Assembly: GCF_021739485.1 (NCBI RefSeq)
Contig: NZ_JAJFNK010000002.1
Span: 186,001-250,000, forward strand
DNA from: Alicyclobacillus tolerans
GTDB lineage: Bacteria; Bacillota; Bacilli; Alicyclobacillales; Alicyclobacillaceae
DNA length: 64,000 nt
Reading direction: 5' to 3'
Shown here: positions 19,288-27,379 of the stretch, piece by piece
Position numbering within the stretch: the first letter of the stretch is position 1
How the letters are laid out: each line of letters opens with the position of its first letter
Notes under the pieces: model-generated
What the model was told of the DNA's origin: nothing
The model's database searches: none
The model's input: only the letters and a program-made list of their open reading frames with translations
Program-made: the position numbers and the translations under genes

Positions 19288-19788
19288 ATGGCGAACAATA
19301 AGGATAAGGGTCCGACAAACCCGTTCGACATGTTTCGGAACATGGGCGACCTTAAAGACGTTAAAAAAATTCTCGGAGAAGACTTTTTCAAGAACCTGCC
19401 GTTTCCAAATATGCAAGGCGGCTCTTTTTTTGATGACTCTTCCGATGAGGACGAGTTTCCGAGCGTCGATCTGTACGACCGCGGGCACGAAGTGATCGCC
19501 GTCTTGGAACTGCCTGGCTTGCAAAGCCCCACCGATGTTTCTTTGTTTGTCGGTTCAACATACCTGCGCGTCAAGGGTCAAATCGGGTCGGAGATTCCTT
19601 CTCGAGAAGCCCAGATTGTATTGTCCGAACGACATCACGGGCCCTTTGAACGGGAAATCGAACTTCCGGACCGGGTTGTCCCGGACAAGGTCAGAGCGAG
19701 CTATCGCAACGGTCTGCTCATCGTATCCTTGACCAAACAGGCGGTTCACGAGGGTCCCAACGACGTCATCCCAATTGACTTTGGATGA
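19288..19788 (+). CDS. Hsp20 / alpha-crystallin family small heat-shock protein
   Basis: This 166-residue protein has an alpha-crystallin domain over about residues 60-155. The pattern includes PSVDLYDRGHEVIAVLELPG, then RVKGQ, the loop SERHHGPFEREIELPDRV and the family's final motif YRNGLLIVSL (A-x-x-x-G-x-L type). It is an ATP-independent holdase that keeps unfolding proteins soluble. The N-terminal 55 residues are divergent and acidic, so a specialised or sporulation role, as for spore-coat Hsp20s, is possible. ATG 19288 follows CGGAGG at 19274-19279; the longer frame to 19231 is not needed. Paired AGTACT palindromes lie upstream. Confidence 0.85.
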   Translation: MANNKDKGPTNPFDMFRNMGDLKDVKKILGEDFFKNLPFPNMQGGSFFDDSSDEDEFPSVDLYDRGHEVIAVLELPGLQSPTDVSLFVGSTYLRVKGQIGSEIPSREAQIVLSERHHGPFEREIELPDRVVPDKVRASYRNGLLIVSLTKQAVHEGPNDVIPIDFG

Positions 19789-19815
19789 TCGCGATAAGCC
19801 TTGACAAGGAACGCC

Positions 19816-19844
19816 TTGCGAAAGTCCGCGATATTTTGTATACT
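19816..19844 (+). promoter_or_regulatory. Promoter of tRNA-Gly
   Basis: TTGCGA (19816-19821, four of six) and TATACT (19839-19844, five of six) are separated by 17 nt. The tRNA begins 15 nt after the -10 box. Confidence 0.6.
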
Positions 19845-19859
19845 GGATTTTGTCATCGC

Positions 19860-19935
19860 GCGGACGTAGTTCAATTGGCAGAGCGTCAGCTTCCCAAGCT
19901 GAATGTTGCGGGTTCGAGCCCCGTCGTCCGCTCCA
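19860..19935 (+). tRNA. tRNA-Gly(CCC)
   Basis: The acceptor stem GCGGACG / CGTCCGC is perfect. The anticodon stem TCAGC / GCTGA encloses TTCCCAA, giving anticodon CCC, which reads GGG. The T arm has GGGTTCGAGCCCC, and CCA is encoded at 19933-19935. It is one base different in the anticodon from the common UCC isoacceptor. Confidence 0.93.
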
Positions 19936-19949
19936 TAATGAGCAACCCG

Positions 19950-19975
19950 AATCCCTTATTTCAAGGGATTTTTTT
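19950..19975 (+). terminator. Terminator after tRNA-Gly
   Basis: AATCCCTT (19950-19957) pairs with AAGGGATT (19963-19970) around a 5-nt loop, followed by a run of T. The 365 nt from here to qoxA (19976-20340) must contain the qox promoter, but I find no pair of boxes I would defend; TTGACG near 20195 is the best -35 candidate. Confidence 0.82.
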
Positions 19976-20340
19976 ATGTGTTTTTTTATGAATTTCTGCA
20001 CGCAATCCCCTGTTGTCATCATCTCGGTATCTTCCAAAACCAATTTGCTCTTTAGTCTCACACGATGTCGATCGCAGGCCTATCAAAGTCCACACCTGAA
20101 CATGTTCGCTCCACTTCCTTGGTAAATAGAGTATGTAAAGACAACGTATGGTTGAAAAGTGTACATAGCGTTACAAAAGTGTGTAGTTTTATTGACGAAA
20201 AATTGAAAGGTTTGGTATTTCAATGGAATCTCAATGTGAGACGCATAAGCTCTGACCGCGACGGGTCATTGACGCCCGTCAGTACTGCAAAAAACGGGAC
20301 GCAGACCATGTGGAACGCGTCGGAAAGGAGAGGAGCATCT

Positions 20341-21183
20341 ATGCTGCGATTCAAACGCGTGGTACAGGTCCTGTTGGCGGGATTAGTCCCTGTATTGGTT
20401 CTGACCGGCTGCGGCCAACAGATTCAAGTGCTGCATCCCGCAGGACCCGTAGCCAAACAAGAATTCAACCTGATTGTATGGTCGTTCGTTTTGATGTTTC
20501 TGGTGGTTCTCGCGGTTTTTATCTTGTTTGGCTATGTCATCGTAAAGTACCGCGCCAAGCCTGAAAACGAAGGTTATCAACCTCCGGATGTGCATGGCAA
20601 CAAAAAACTTGAGACGATTTGGACGGTCATTCCGATTCTCGTCGTCGTCGCCTTGGCCATCCCGACCGTCGCTACGACGTACCGCTTGCAAAGTCCGCCG
20701 ACAAACGCGACGAAAAACCCCTTGGTCATCGACGTTACGTCCGCCGATTGGAAGTGGTTGTTCAGCTATCCGCAACAGGGGATTGAAACGGTCAACTACG
20801 TCGTGATTCCGGCGGGTCAACCCGTGAAGTTCCAGTTGAATGCCATTGGTCCTATGAATTCTTTTTGGGTTCCGCAACTCGGTGGGATGGAAATGAATAT
20901 GCCTGGCAGAGTGTTAGGACTGTGGCTCCAGGCGAACAAACCTGGGGACTACTTGGGGCGAAGCGCCAATTTTTCAGGCAAGGGTTTCGTGCACATGACC
21001 TTTCACGTGCTTTCAAAACCCGAGCAGAGCTTTGGGAAGTGGGTCCAGCAGGTGAAATCGACAGCGCCGCCGCTGAACCAAACGAAGTACCAATCCCTGC
21101 TTCAACCAGGAACAGTAAGTCAAGAAACCTTCTCGACGAACGTGCCTCCGCCGAAGCCTGAAATGCACAGCATCAGCATGTAA
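20341..21183 (+). CDS. qoxA: Cytochrome aa3 quinol oxidase subunit II
   Basis: This 280-residue lipoprotein starts at ATG 20341 behind AAGGAGAGGAG. It has a lipobox (VLTGC, Cys at 24), two membrane helices (about 43-65 and 88-108) and an external cupredoxin domain. The domain has TSADWKWLFSYP and GPMNSFWVPQLGGMEMNMPG in place of the CuA-binding motif. The missing copper ligands show that it is a quinol oxidase, not a cytochrome c oxidase. It oxidises menaquinol and passes electrons to QoxB. The frame extends upstream to 20065 without support. Confidence 0.93.
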   Translation: MLRFKRVVQVLLAGLVPVLVLTGCGQQIQVLHPAGPVAKQEFNLIVWSFVLMFLVVLAVFILFGYVIVKYRAKPENEGYQPPDVHGNKKLETIWTVIPILVVVALAIPTVATTYRLQSPPTNATKNPLVIDVTSADWKWLFSYPQQGIETVNYVVIPAGQPVKFQLNAIGPMNSFWVPQLGGMEMNMPGRVLGLWLQANKPGDYLGRSANFSGKGFVHMTFHVLSKPEQSFGKWVQQVKSTAPPLNQTKYQSLLQPGTVSQETFSTNVPPPKPEMHSISM

Positions 21184-21224
21184 CGAGGATTTCTCGACTT
21201 TACTCCAGCAAGGGGGGACAATCC

Positions 21225-23183
21225 ATGGTCAATTGGCACCACTTCACACAGGATGTGCTGATGTGGAAGGAAGGCCCGCTCATTATGGGCTCCGATGCGC
21301 TGATTGTACTGACTAGTCTGGGTATTGTATTCGTACTTACCTACTTTAAAAAATGGAAGTGGTTGTGGAAAGAGTGGCTGACGACCACGGACCATAAAAA
21401 GATTGGGATCATGTACATCATTGCCGCGTTGTTGATGTTGTTCCGCGGCGGGGTCGACGCGTTGTTGATGCGCACCCAGTTGGCGCTGCCCAATCAACAC
21501 TTTTTGACCGCGCAGCACTACGACGAAATCTTTACGACCCACGGCACCATCATGATTTTGTTCATGGCCATGCCGTTTATCATCGGGTTGATGAACGTAG
21601 CAGTGCCTCTACAGATTGGGGCCCGGGACGTCGCGTTCCCGTACCTGAACGCCATCAGCTTCTGGCTGTTTTTCTTTGCAGCCATGTTGTTTAACCTGTC
21701 GTTTGTCATTGGGGGTTCCCCAAATGCCGGCTGGACCAGCTATCCGCCCCTTGCCGGACTGCACTTAAACCCGGGGCCGGGCGAAAACTACTACTTATTG
21801 GCACTGCAGATTACCGGTATTGGGACGATTGCGACCGGCGTGAACTTCCTGGTCACCATTTTAAAGATGCGGGCACCGGGCATGACGCTCAACAAGATGC
21901 CGATGTTTACCTGGTCGATTCTGATTACCTCAGTTCTCATTTTGTTCGCGTTTCCGGTCTTGGCCGTAGCGCTGGGCATGCTGACCATTGACCGCTTGTT
22001 TGGGGCTCACTTCTTTACCGTCGCAGGCGGCGGCATGCCAATGCAGTGGGTGAACTTGTTTTGGATTTGGGGCCATCCCGAAGTCTACATTGTCATTCTC
22101 CCAGCGTTTGGCGTCCTTTCCGAAGTGGTGGCCACCTTTTCGTCCAAGCGGCTGTTTGGCTACGGAGCGATGGTCGCTTCGATGGTCGCCATTTCACTGC
22201 TGAGCTTCGTGGTTTGGGTCCATCACTTCTTTACCATGGGGGCCGGACCCGGCGTCAATTCGTTCTTTGGCGTCGCGACGATGGCGATTGCCATTCCGAC
22301 GGGCGTCAAAGTCTTCAACTGGCTGCTGACCATGTACAAAGGCCGCATCCGTTTCACGGTACCCATGCTGTGGGCAACGGCTTTCATCCCGAACTTTCTG
22401 ATTGGCGGTTTGACCGGGGTCATGTTGGCCGTCGCACCTGCCGATTACCAGTACCACAACAGCTACTTTTTGGTCTCCCACTTCCACTACACCTTAATTG
22501 GCGGCACCGTTTTTGGCGTGCTCGCGGGAATGCACTACTGGTGGCCAAAGATGTTTGGCTTTAAGCTCAACGAACGCATTGGCAAACACGCCTTCTGGTG
22601 GTTCATGGTTGGTTTTAACGTCTGTTTCTTGCCGCAGTACTGGCTGGGCCTGATGGGCATGACCCGCCGCATGTACACCTATCCATCCGGTTTGGGCTGG
22701 ACCCCGTGGAACTTCGTGTCCACCGTCGGCGGCTTTATGATGGGAATCGCCTTCCTCATCATGGTCTATGGCATCGCGTGGAGCATCCGCCACGGGGAAC
22801 GCGACCTGACCGGCGATCCTTGGAACGGCCGCACATTGGAGTGGTCTTTGCCCTCACCAGCGCCAGAGTACAACTTCGCCCGGATTCCGGTGATTCACGA
22901 CCGCGATGAGTGGTGGCTGATCAAAACCGGCAAGGTGGAGCAGGAGTACGCTGAGCCCTTGCGGCCCATTCACATGCCGAACAGCTCCGGCCGGCCGTTT
23001 ATTCTGTCCTTCGTGTTTTTCGTCGCTGGTTTTGCGTTGGTGTTTGAGGTCTACTGGCTGGCCATTGCAAGTACGGTGGCGATTTTACTGCTGCTGATGC
23101 TGCGCTCGTTCGAGTTTGACTACTATCACTACATCCCTGAGGAAGAAGTCAGGGAGACTGAAGCCATGTTAGGGAGGGGGTAA
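21225..23183 (+). CDS. qoxB: Cytochrome aa3 quinol oxidase subunit I
   Basis: This 652-residue heme-copper oxidase core reduces oxygen to water and pumps protons. Heme and copper ligands are visible: THGTIMILFMAMPF (low-spin heme histidine), WGHPEVYIVILPAFG (CuB histidine and the cross-linked tyrosine), WVHHFFTMG (two CuB histidines) and SHFHYTLIGG (the two heme histidines). About 14 helices are expected. ATG 21225 follows AAGGGGGGA. It stands second in the qoxABCD operon, and qoxC starts 1 nt after its stop. Confidence 0.96.
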   Translation: MVNWHHFTQDVLMWKEGPLIMGSDALIVLTSLGIVFVLTYFKKWKWLWKEWLTTTDHKKIGIMYIIAALLMLFRGGVDALLMRTQLALPNQHFLTAQHYDEIFTTHGTIMILFMAMPFIIGLMNVAVPLQIGARDVAFPYLNAISFWLFFFAAMLFNLSFVIGGSPNAGWTSYPPLAGLHLNPGPGENYYLLALQITGIGTIATGVNFLVTILKMRAPGMTLNKMPMFTWSILITSVLILFAFPVLAVALGMLTIDRLFGAHFFTVAGGGMPMQWVNLFWIWGHPEVYIVILPAFGVLSEVVATFSSKRLFGYGAMVASMVAISLLSFVVWVHHFFTMGAGPGVNSFFGVATMAIAIPTGVKVFNWLLTMYKGRIRFTVPMLWATAFIPNFLIGGLTGVMLAVAPADYQYHNSYFLVSHFHYTLIGGTVFGVLAGMHYWWPKMFGFKLNERIGKHAFWWFMVGFNVCFLPQYWLGLMGMTRRMYTYPSGLGWTPWNFVSTVGGFMMGIAFLIMVYGIAWSIRHGERDLTGDPWNGRTLEWSLPSPAPEYNFARIPVIHDRDEWWLIKTGKVEQEYAEPLRPIHMPNSSGRPFILSFVFFVAGFALVFEVYWLAIASTVAILLLLMLRSFEFDYYHYIPEEEVRETEAMLGRG

Positions 23184-23184
23184 A

Positions 23185-23835
23185 ATGGACACGAGTTCAA
23201 GGTACATTCCAGGTTCGGTTGCGCACGACCCTCACCACGAGGAGCACTCCGGGCCGTTTCTGGAGTACTCCACCGAAGACGGGAGCCTTCGAATCACTGG
23301 GTTTTGGGTGTTTCTAGCCGCTGAAGTCGTGCTGTTTTCCACCTTGTTTGCGACGTACATCTTGTATCACGGTCAGACGGCGGGCGGCCCGACTTCGAAA
23401 GCCCTGTTCGATGTACCCGGGTTTGCCACCGAAACCGTCCTGTTGTTGACGAGTTCCTTCACGTACGGTTTGGCGACGTACAGTATGCGCCGTATGCAAA
23501 AGAAAGCCGTCATTGGCTGGCTCATCGTAACCATGCTGCTCGGGATGGGGTTCGTCGGGATGGAAATCTCCGAATTCACGACCTACGCCATGCACGGGGC
23601 TGTCATCTCGCGCAGCGCTTTTTTGTCGGCGTTCTTTACCTTGGTGGGCACTCACGGAGCTCACGTTAGTCTAGGGATTTTGTGGATGCTCATGGTGGTT
23701 ATTCAGGTAGCGGTTCGAGGAATTGACTCCATGACGTCGCGCAAAGTGTTCATTGTCGGATTGTATTGGCACTTTCTCGACGTGGTCTGGGTGTTCATTT
23801 TTACGGTCGTCTACCTGACAGGGAAGGTGTTGTAA
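23185..23835 (+). CDS. qoxC: Cytochrome aa3 quinol oxidase subunit III
   Basis: The 216-residue protein is a five-helix subunit III of the heme-copper oxidases. It carries the family blocks TGFWVFLAAEVVLFSTLFATY-like near residue 36 (here beginning ITGFWVFL), FFTLVGTHGAHVSLGILWM and YWHFLDVVWVFIFTVVYL. It stabilises the catalytic subunit. Its start codon overlaps the end of a GGGAGGGGG ribosome region and follows the qoxB stop directly. It is about ten residues longer than the B. subtilis protein at the N-terminus, with a histidine-rich HDPHHEEH. Confidence 0.94.
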   Translation: MDTSSRYIPGSVAHDPHHEEHSGPFLEYSTEDGSLRITGFWVFLAAEVVLFSTLFATYILYHGQTAGGPTSKALFDVPGFATETVLLLTSSFTYGLATYSMRRMQKKAVIGWLIVTMLLGMGFVGMEISEFTTYAMHGAVISRSAFLSAFFTLVGTHGAHVSLGILWMLMVVIQVAVRGIDSMTSRKVFIVGLYWHFLDVVWVFIFTVVYLTGKVL

Positions 23836-23837
23836 CT

Positions 23838-24176
23838 ATGACACAGCCAAGTCTTCATGAGGAACACAGACAACTCCACGATTCCCACGAGGGTTTTCCG
23901 TGGAAACACGTGGTTGGGTTTATCCTGTCGTTGGTCCTCACAGCGATCGCGTTCTGGTTTGTGCTGTCCTCTCACTTGAGTACAGCCATGACCATCGTCT
24001 CCATCGTCGTGTTGGCCATCTTCCAAGTGCTCGTGCAGTTGTTGATGTTTATGCACTTTACGGAAAGCGACGGAAAAGCCTATCAAGTGGTCGCTATGCT
24101 GTTTGGCTTCTTTATTGCCATCTGCATTGTCGGAGGCACCGTTTGGATTATGGCGTTTAAAAGCATTGTGTCTTAG
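23838..24176 (+). CDS. qoxD: Cytochrome aa3 quinol oxidase subunit IV
   Basis: This 112-residue protein has three membrane helices, with the family segment LVQLLMFMHFTE near residue 65. It is the small assembly or stability subunit of the oxidase. ATG 23838 lies 2 nt after the qoxC stop; the in-frame extension to 23766 overlaps qoxC and is not needed. It completes a qoxABCD operon. A long inverted repeat follows. Confidence 0.92.
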   Translation: MTQPSLHEEHRQLHDSHEGFPWKHVVGFILSLVLTAIAFWFVLSSHLSTAMTIVSIVVLAIFQVLVQLLMFMHFTESDGKAYQVVAMLFGFFIAICIVGGTVWIMAFKSIVS

Positions 24177-24190
24177 CGCAAGCGAAAACA

Positions 24191-24228
24191 TCTGTGCATG
24201 AGTGTTAGGCATTAGGCTCATGCACAGA
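24191..24228. terminator. Long inverted repeat between convergent qoxD and a zinc-ribbon gene
   Basis: TCTGTGCATGAG (24191-24202) and CTCATGCACAGA (24217-24228) form a perfect 12-bp stem with a 14-nt loop. On the minus strand it is followed by TGTTTTCG. The stop codon of the minus-strand gene lies inside the loop. It probably ends both transcripts, though neither T-run is strong. Confidence 0.6.
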
Positions 24229-24492
24229 CAGGCGAGGCTCCTCGACGCACGTTTGGCAAACCGGACAAAAAACCGCGTGGGTCGAGGAGGGAACCGCCGT
24301 TACAGCAAACTCCGTGCGGCATTTTTCACACACGTAATTGGACGCTCCCGAAAACTCCTTTTCTAACTCGTCAAGGAGGTCTACAGGCAAAGCTGAATAG
24401 CAAAATTTCGTAGTTTGCGTAAAGCCGTTAAAACTTCCATCGCAAAACGGAGCTAAAATACGTTCCAACCGTCTGCGAACGTCTCTTTTCAT
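24205..24492 (-). CDS. Small zinc-ribbon protein of unknown function
   Basis: This 95-residue protein has two CxxC knuckles, CEKC near residue 55 and CPVC near residue 76, which should bind one zinc ion as a zinc ribbon. The N-terminal half is helical and basic (MKRDVRRRLERIL). I do not recognise the family. It ends convergently with qoxD, and its stop lies in the loop of a 12-bp inverted repeat. The LapA-like gene is 13 nt upstream in the same direction, so the two probably share a transcript. Confidence 0.65.
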   Translation of the reverse strand: MKRDVRRRLERILAPFCDGSFNGFTQTTKFCYSALPVDLLDELEKEFSGASNYVCEKCRTEFAVTAVPSSTHAVFCPVCQTCVEEPRLSVHEPNA

Positions 24493-24505
24493 AACGCGGC
24501 ACCTC

Positions 24506-24901
24506 TTATTCCTGGTTCTCTAGTGAGGCGTTCTCGGGACGCGCTGCCTCTTCAGAATCGCTGGACGCCAGCGGTCCATGGGTCGCACTGGACCCGGATG
24601 CTTCAACCTCACCCTCCTCAACCGCGCTGGGAAGCATCTGTCTGCACGCTTCCAGTTGTTCCTCCAGTTGTCCAATTTCCCGTTGCAGCGACTTGGATGT
24701 TCGACGCAATTTCCAAGTCTGTGCCGACCACAAAAGCGCCATTAACATCATTCCAAGAAGCACTGAAATGAGTATGACAAACACGAGGTTCATTTGTGCT
24801 GAGACAAAAAGAAAGTTAATCTGCACCTTTGCAGAATTGAGTATGGTAAATAACGCAACGAGCACGGCAAACACCATGGCCAATAGAATCTTCCAACGCA
24901 T
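24506..24901 (-). CDS. LapA-domain (DUF1049) membrane protein
   Basis: The 131-residue protein has two membrane helices (about 4-24 and 38-60) joined by VQINFLFVSAQ. This is the lipopolysaccharide-assembly-A domain layout found in many Firmicutes without LPS. A coiled coil follows (about 62-95, with SLQREIGQLEEQLEACRQ), then an acidic, serine-rich tail. The precise role is unknown. AGGAGGAAAG lies upstream of ATG 24901. It is probably co-transcribed with the zinc-ribbon gene. Confidence 0.78.
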   Translation of the reverse strand: MRWKILLAMVFAVLVALFTILNSAKVQINFLFVSAQMNLVFVILISVLLGMMLMALLWSAQTWKLRRTSKSLQREIGQLEEQLEACRQMLPSAVEEGEVEASGSSATHGPLASSDSEEAARPENASLENQE

Positions 24902-25162
24902 AGCTTTCCTCCTTTACACTTGAACCCCACTTGACGTGAAAAAAGCCGCTTCATCGCGGGACCACGTGACTCGAGTTGATGCAACCCATTTTTGTGGAAA
25001 AAAGCGTCTAGAATTGTCGCAAATCCTGGATGTTTCCATCATACCACATCTAAATTGCGGGACAGCGAGGTACCGACCGCTCCCAGCAGCTGTTTTTGGG
25101 GGACTCAGTACTCCGTAGTATACTAAGTTGAAGGCCTTGGGACAGGGAGTTGGACTGCAGCC

Positions 25163-26197
25163 ATGTTGAAGTATAAGGTGTTTGTGGGGCCTGATATGGA
25201 TGGGCGAACGCTGCGCAGTATTGTGCAGTCGGAATTAAAGATGTCGCGTCGTCTCGTACGCAGTCTCGCACAAACGGACGGTGTATTATTGAATGGGCAA
25301 CCTGCACACCTTACTCTCCGAGCGCAGCAAGGCGACGAAATAAATGTTATGTTACCTCAAGAAATCTCGGACCTTGAACCCGAGAGCATGCCTCTGGACA
25401 TTCGTTATGAAGACGACGAGATTTTGGTCGTCAATAAACCGCCCGGAGTTCTAAGCCATCCCACAGCGCGGGAACGGACGGGTTCCTTATTGGCCGGAGT
25501 GCGAGGGTATTTAGGTGTAAAGTTCGCCCCCCACCTCATCCATCGCCTGGACCGCAACACCTCCGGACTGATTATGGTTGCCAAGCACGCACATGCCCAT
25601 CACTTGTTCGATATGGCCTTGCGGTCGGGAAGCGTTCACAGGGTCTATGCTGCGCTGTGCTGGCATAGGAATGACTCAATACTGGAACGTTCAACACAGG
25701 CCAGTCAATTGCAGTTCGGAGTTTGGCAATCGGTTGACGTGCCGATTGCGCAAGACCCAGACCGGCCGTCGAAACGGGTCGTCGGTGCAGGCGGACAAGA
25801 CGCGTTGACGCTTTACCGGTGCGTCAATCAATGCGCCGAACTGGCTTTAGTACAAGTCGTCTTAAAAACGGGAAGGACCCACCAGATTCGACTGCACCTC
25901 GCCTCCCAAGGGCTGCCAATCGCAGGAGATTTGGACTATGGGGGCAACCGCGATGGGGCCAACGATGGAACCTTTGATGGGGCAGCGGGGTTCACACCGG
26001 ATGGGATACACAGACAGGCTCTGCACGCGATTCAACTCGCCTGGGCTCACCCTGTGACTCATCAAGTCCACGTCGCCAGTGCAAAGCCTCCGGAAGACAT
26101 GCAAAGCACCTGGCTACAACAAGGCGGAAGGCCCAAAGTGTGGGATCAATTTGTATCGGACCGGGACGCCTTGCAGCAAGTCGACATGATGGATTGA
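25163..26197 (+). CDS. RluA-family RNA pseudouridine synthase
   Basis: This 344-residue enzyme converts uridine to pseudouridine in RNA, probably 23S rRNA or tRNA. An N-terminal S4-like RNA-binding segment (residues about 10-70, with SRRLVRSLAQTDGVLLNG) is followed by the RluA catalytic motif HRLDRNTSGLIMVAKH, with the catalytic aspartate near residue 135. KTGRTHQIRLHLAS is the second conserved block. Which of the several Bacillus paralogues it corresponds to cannot be settled from the sequence. TATACT near 25115 may be the -10 box. An M42 peptidase operon follows after 45 nt. Confidence 0.9.
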   Translation: MLKYKVFVGPDMDGRTLRSIVQSELKMSRRLVRSLAQTDGVLLNGQPAHLTLRAQQGDEINVMLPQEISDLEPESMPLDIRYEDDEILVVNKPPGVLSHPTARERTGSLLAGVRGYLGVKFAPHLIHRLDRNTSGLIMVAKHAHAHHLFDMALRSGSVHRVYAALCWHRNDSILERSTQASQLQFGVWQSVDVPIAQDPDRPSKRVVGAGGQDALTLYRCVNQCAELALVQVVLKTGRTHQIRLHLASQGLPIAGDLDYGGNRDGANDGTFDGAAGFTPDGIHRQALHAIQLAWAHPVTHQVHVASAKPPEDMQSTWLQQGGRPKVWDQFVSDRDALQQVDMMD

Positions 26198-26242
26198 CGA
26201 AGGGATGACTTCACGCGCAAATCAGTGGAGAGGAGTGAACAT

Positions 26243-27379
26243 ATGACCACCGCGAACCAAAAACCGCCCTTAAATGAAGAACCAAACCTGAACCAGCAAC
26301 CCAACTTGAAGCAAAAACCCAACTCAAACCACAAGCCTACGCTGCTCAACATTCTCGATTCCCATGGGGGTCCCGGGTTTGAGCACGAAGTCGCCGAGAA
26401 AATGCGTCAAGCATTTCGCGAGTACACGGACGACGTGCGACAAGACGCCTTAGGCAACTTGATTGCGGTCGTACAAGGCAACGGAGAAAATCGCAGGCCC
26501 AAGGTCATGCTGTCCGCGCACATGGACGAAATTGCCTTGGTGGTGACCAAAATTGAAGACGGCGGCTTTCTGAGAGTCTGGCAAGCCGGCGGATTCGATC
26601 CAAGAACGCTGGTCGGCCAAGAGGTTGTTGTTCACGGCAAAGAAGAACTTCGCGGCATTGTCGGTTCCAAGCCGCCGCATTTAACGACGCCTGAAGAGCG
26701 AAAACAGGCGGCACCCCTTGAGGACCTGTACATAGACTTAGCCATGTCCGAACAGCGGGTGAACGAGTTGGTCCGCGTCGGCGACCGGGTCACCCTTTAC
26801 CGGGAGACCATGGACCTGCTCAACAACCGCATCAGCGGAAAAGCCTTGGATGACCGCACCAGCCTGGCAGTGCTGCTGGAGTGCCTGAGGTTTCTCAAAC
26901 AGATGAAACACGTTGCCGACGTGTATGCGGTAGCGACGGTTCAAGAAGAAGTGGGTGTGCGCGGAGCTACTACCGCAGGATACGGCGTCCATCCGGACAT
27001 TGCGATCGCCGTCGACGTCACGTTTGCAGACATGCCAGGGCAGGCCCCGGATGACAGCTTTAAGATGGGCAAAGGCCCAGCTGTCGCTTTCGGTCCCAAC
27101 ATCCACCCCAAAGTGTTTCAAGGCCTCATGGAAGCAGCACAATCCAACCACATTCCGTACCAACTGGAACTCTCGCAAGGACCGACCGGCACGGACGCCC
27201 GAGCGTTCCAAATCGCCCGCGAGGGGATTGCCAGCGGGTTGGTGGGCATCGCCATCCGGTACATGCACACGTCCGTTGAAACGGGATCGTACGACGACAT
27301 TGTCGAACTGGGCAGGCTGCTGGCTTGCTACATCGCCAGTGTGGATTCGGCATACGTGGAGGGACTCACATGCTACTAA
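26243..27379 (+). CDS. M42-family glutamyl aminopeptidase, first of three paralogues
   Basis: This 378-residue M42 metallopeptidase is a cytosolic dinuclear-metal aminopeptidase of the self-assembling tetrahedral type. Metal and catalytic residues are present: SAHMDE, ALDDR, the catalytic glutamate pair in QEEVGVRGA (residues 235-236), VDVTFADMP and the final histidine in RYMHT. A peculiar N-terminal tail carries four degenerate hexapeptide repeats of the type PNLNQQ before the domain begins at LLNILDSHGGPG. ATG 26243 follows GGAGAGGAG. The next gene overlaps its end by 10 nt. Confidence 0.9.
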   Translation: MTTANQKPPLNEEPNLNQQPNLKQKPNSNHKPTLLNILDSHGGPGFEHEVAEKMRQAFREYTDDVRQDALGNLIAVVQGNGENRRPKVMLSAHMDEIALVVTKIEDGGFLRVWQAGGFDPRTLVGQEVVVHGKEELRGIVGSKPPHLTTPEERKQAAPLEDLYIDLAMSEQRVNELVRVGDRVTLYRETMDLLNNRISGKALDDRTSLAVLLECLRFLKQMKHVADVYAVATVQEEVGVRGATTAGYGVHPDIAIAVDVTFADMPGQAPDDSFKMGKGPAVAFGPNIHPKVFQGLMEAAQSNHIPYQLELSQGPTGTDARAFQIAREGIASGLVGIAIRYMHTSVETGSYDDIVELGRLLACYIASVDSAYVEGLTCY

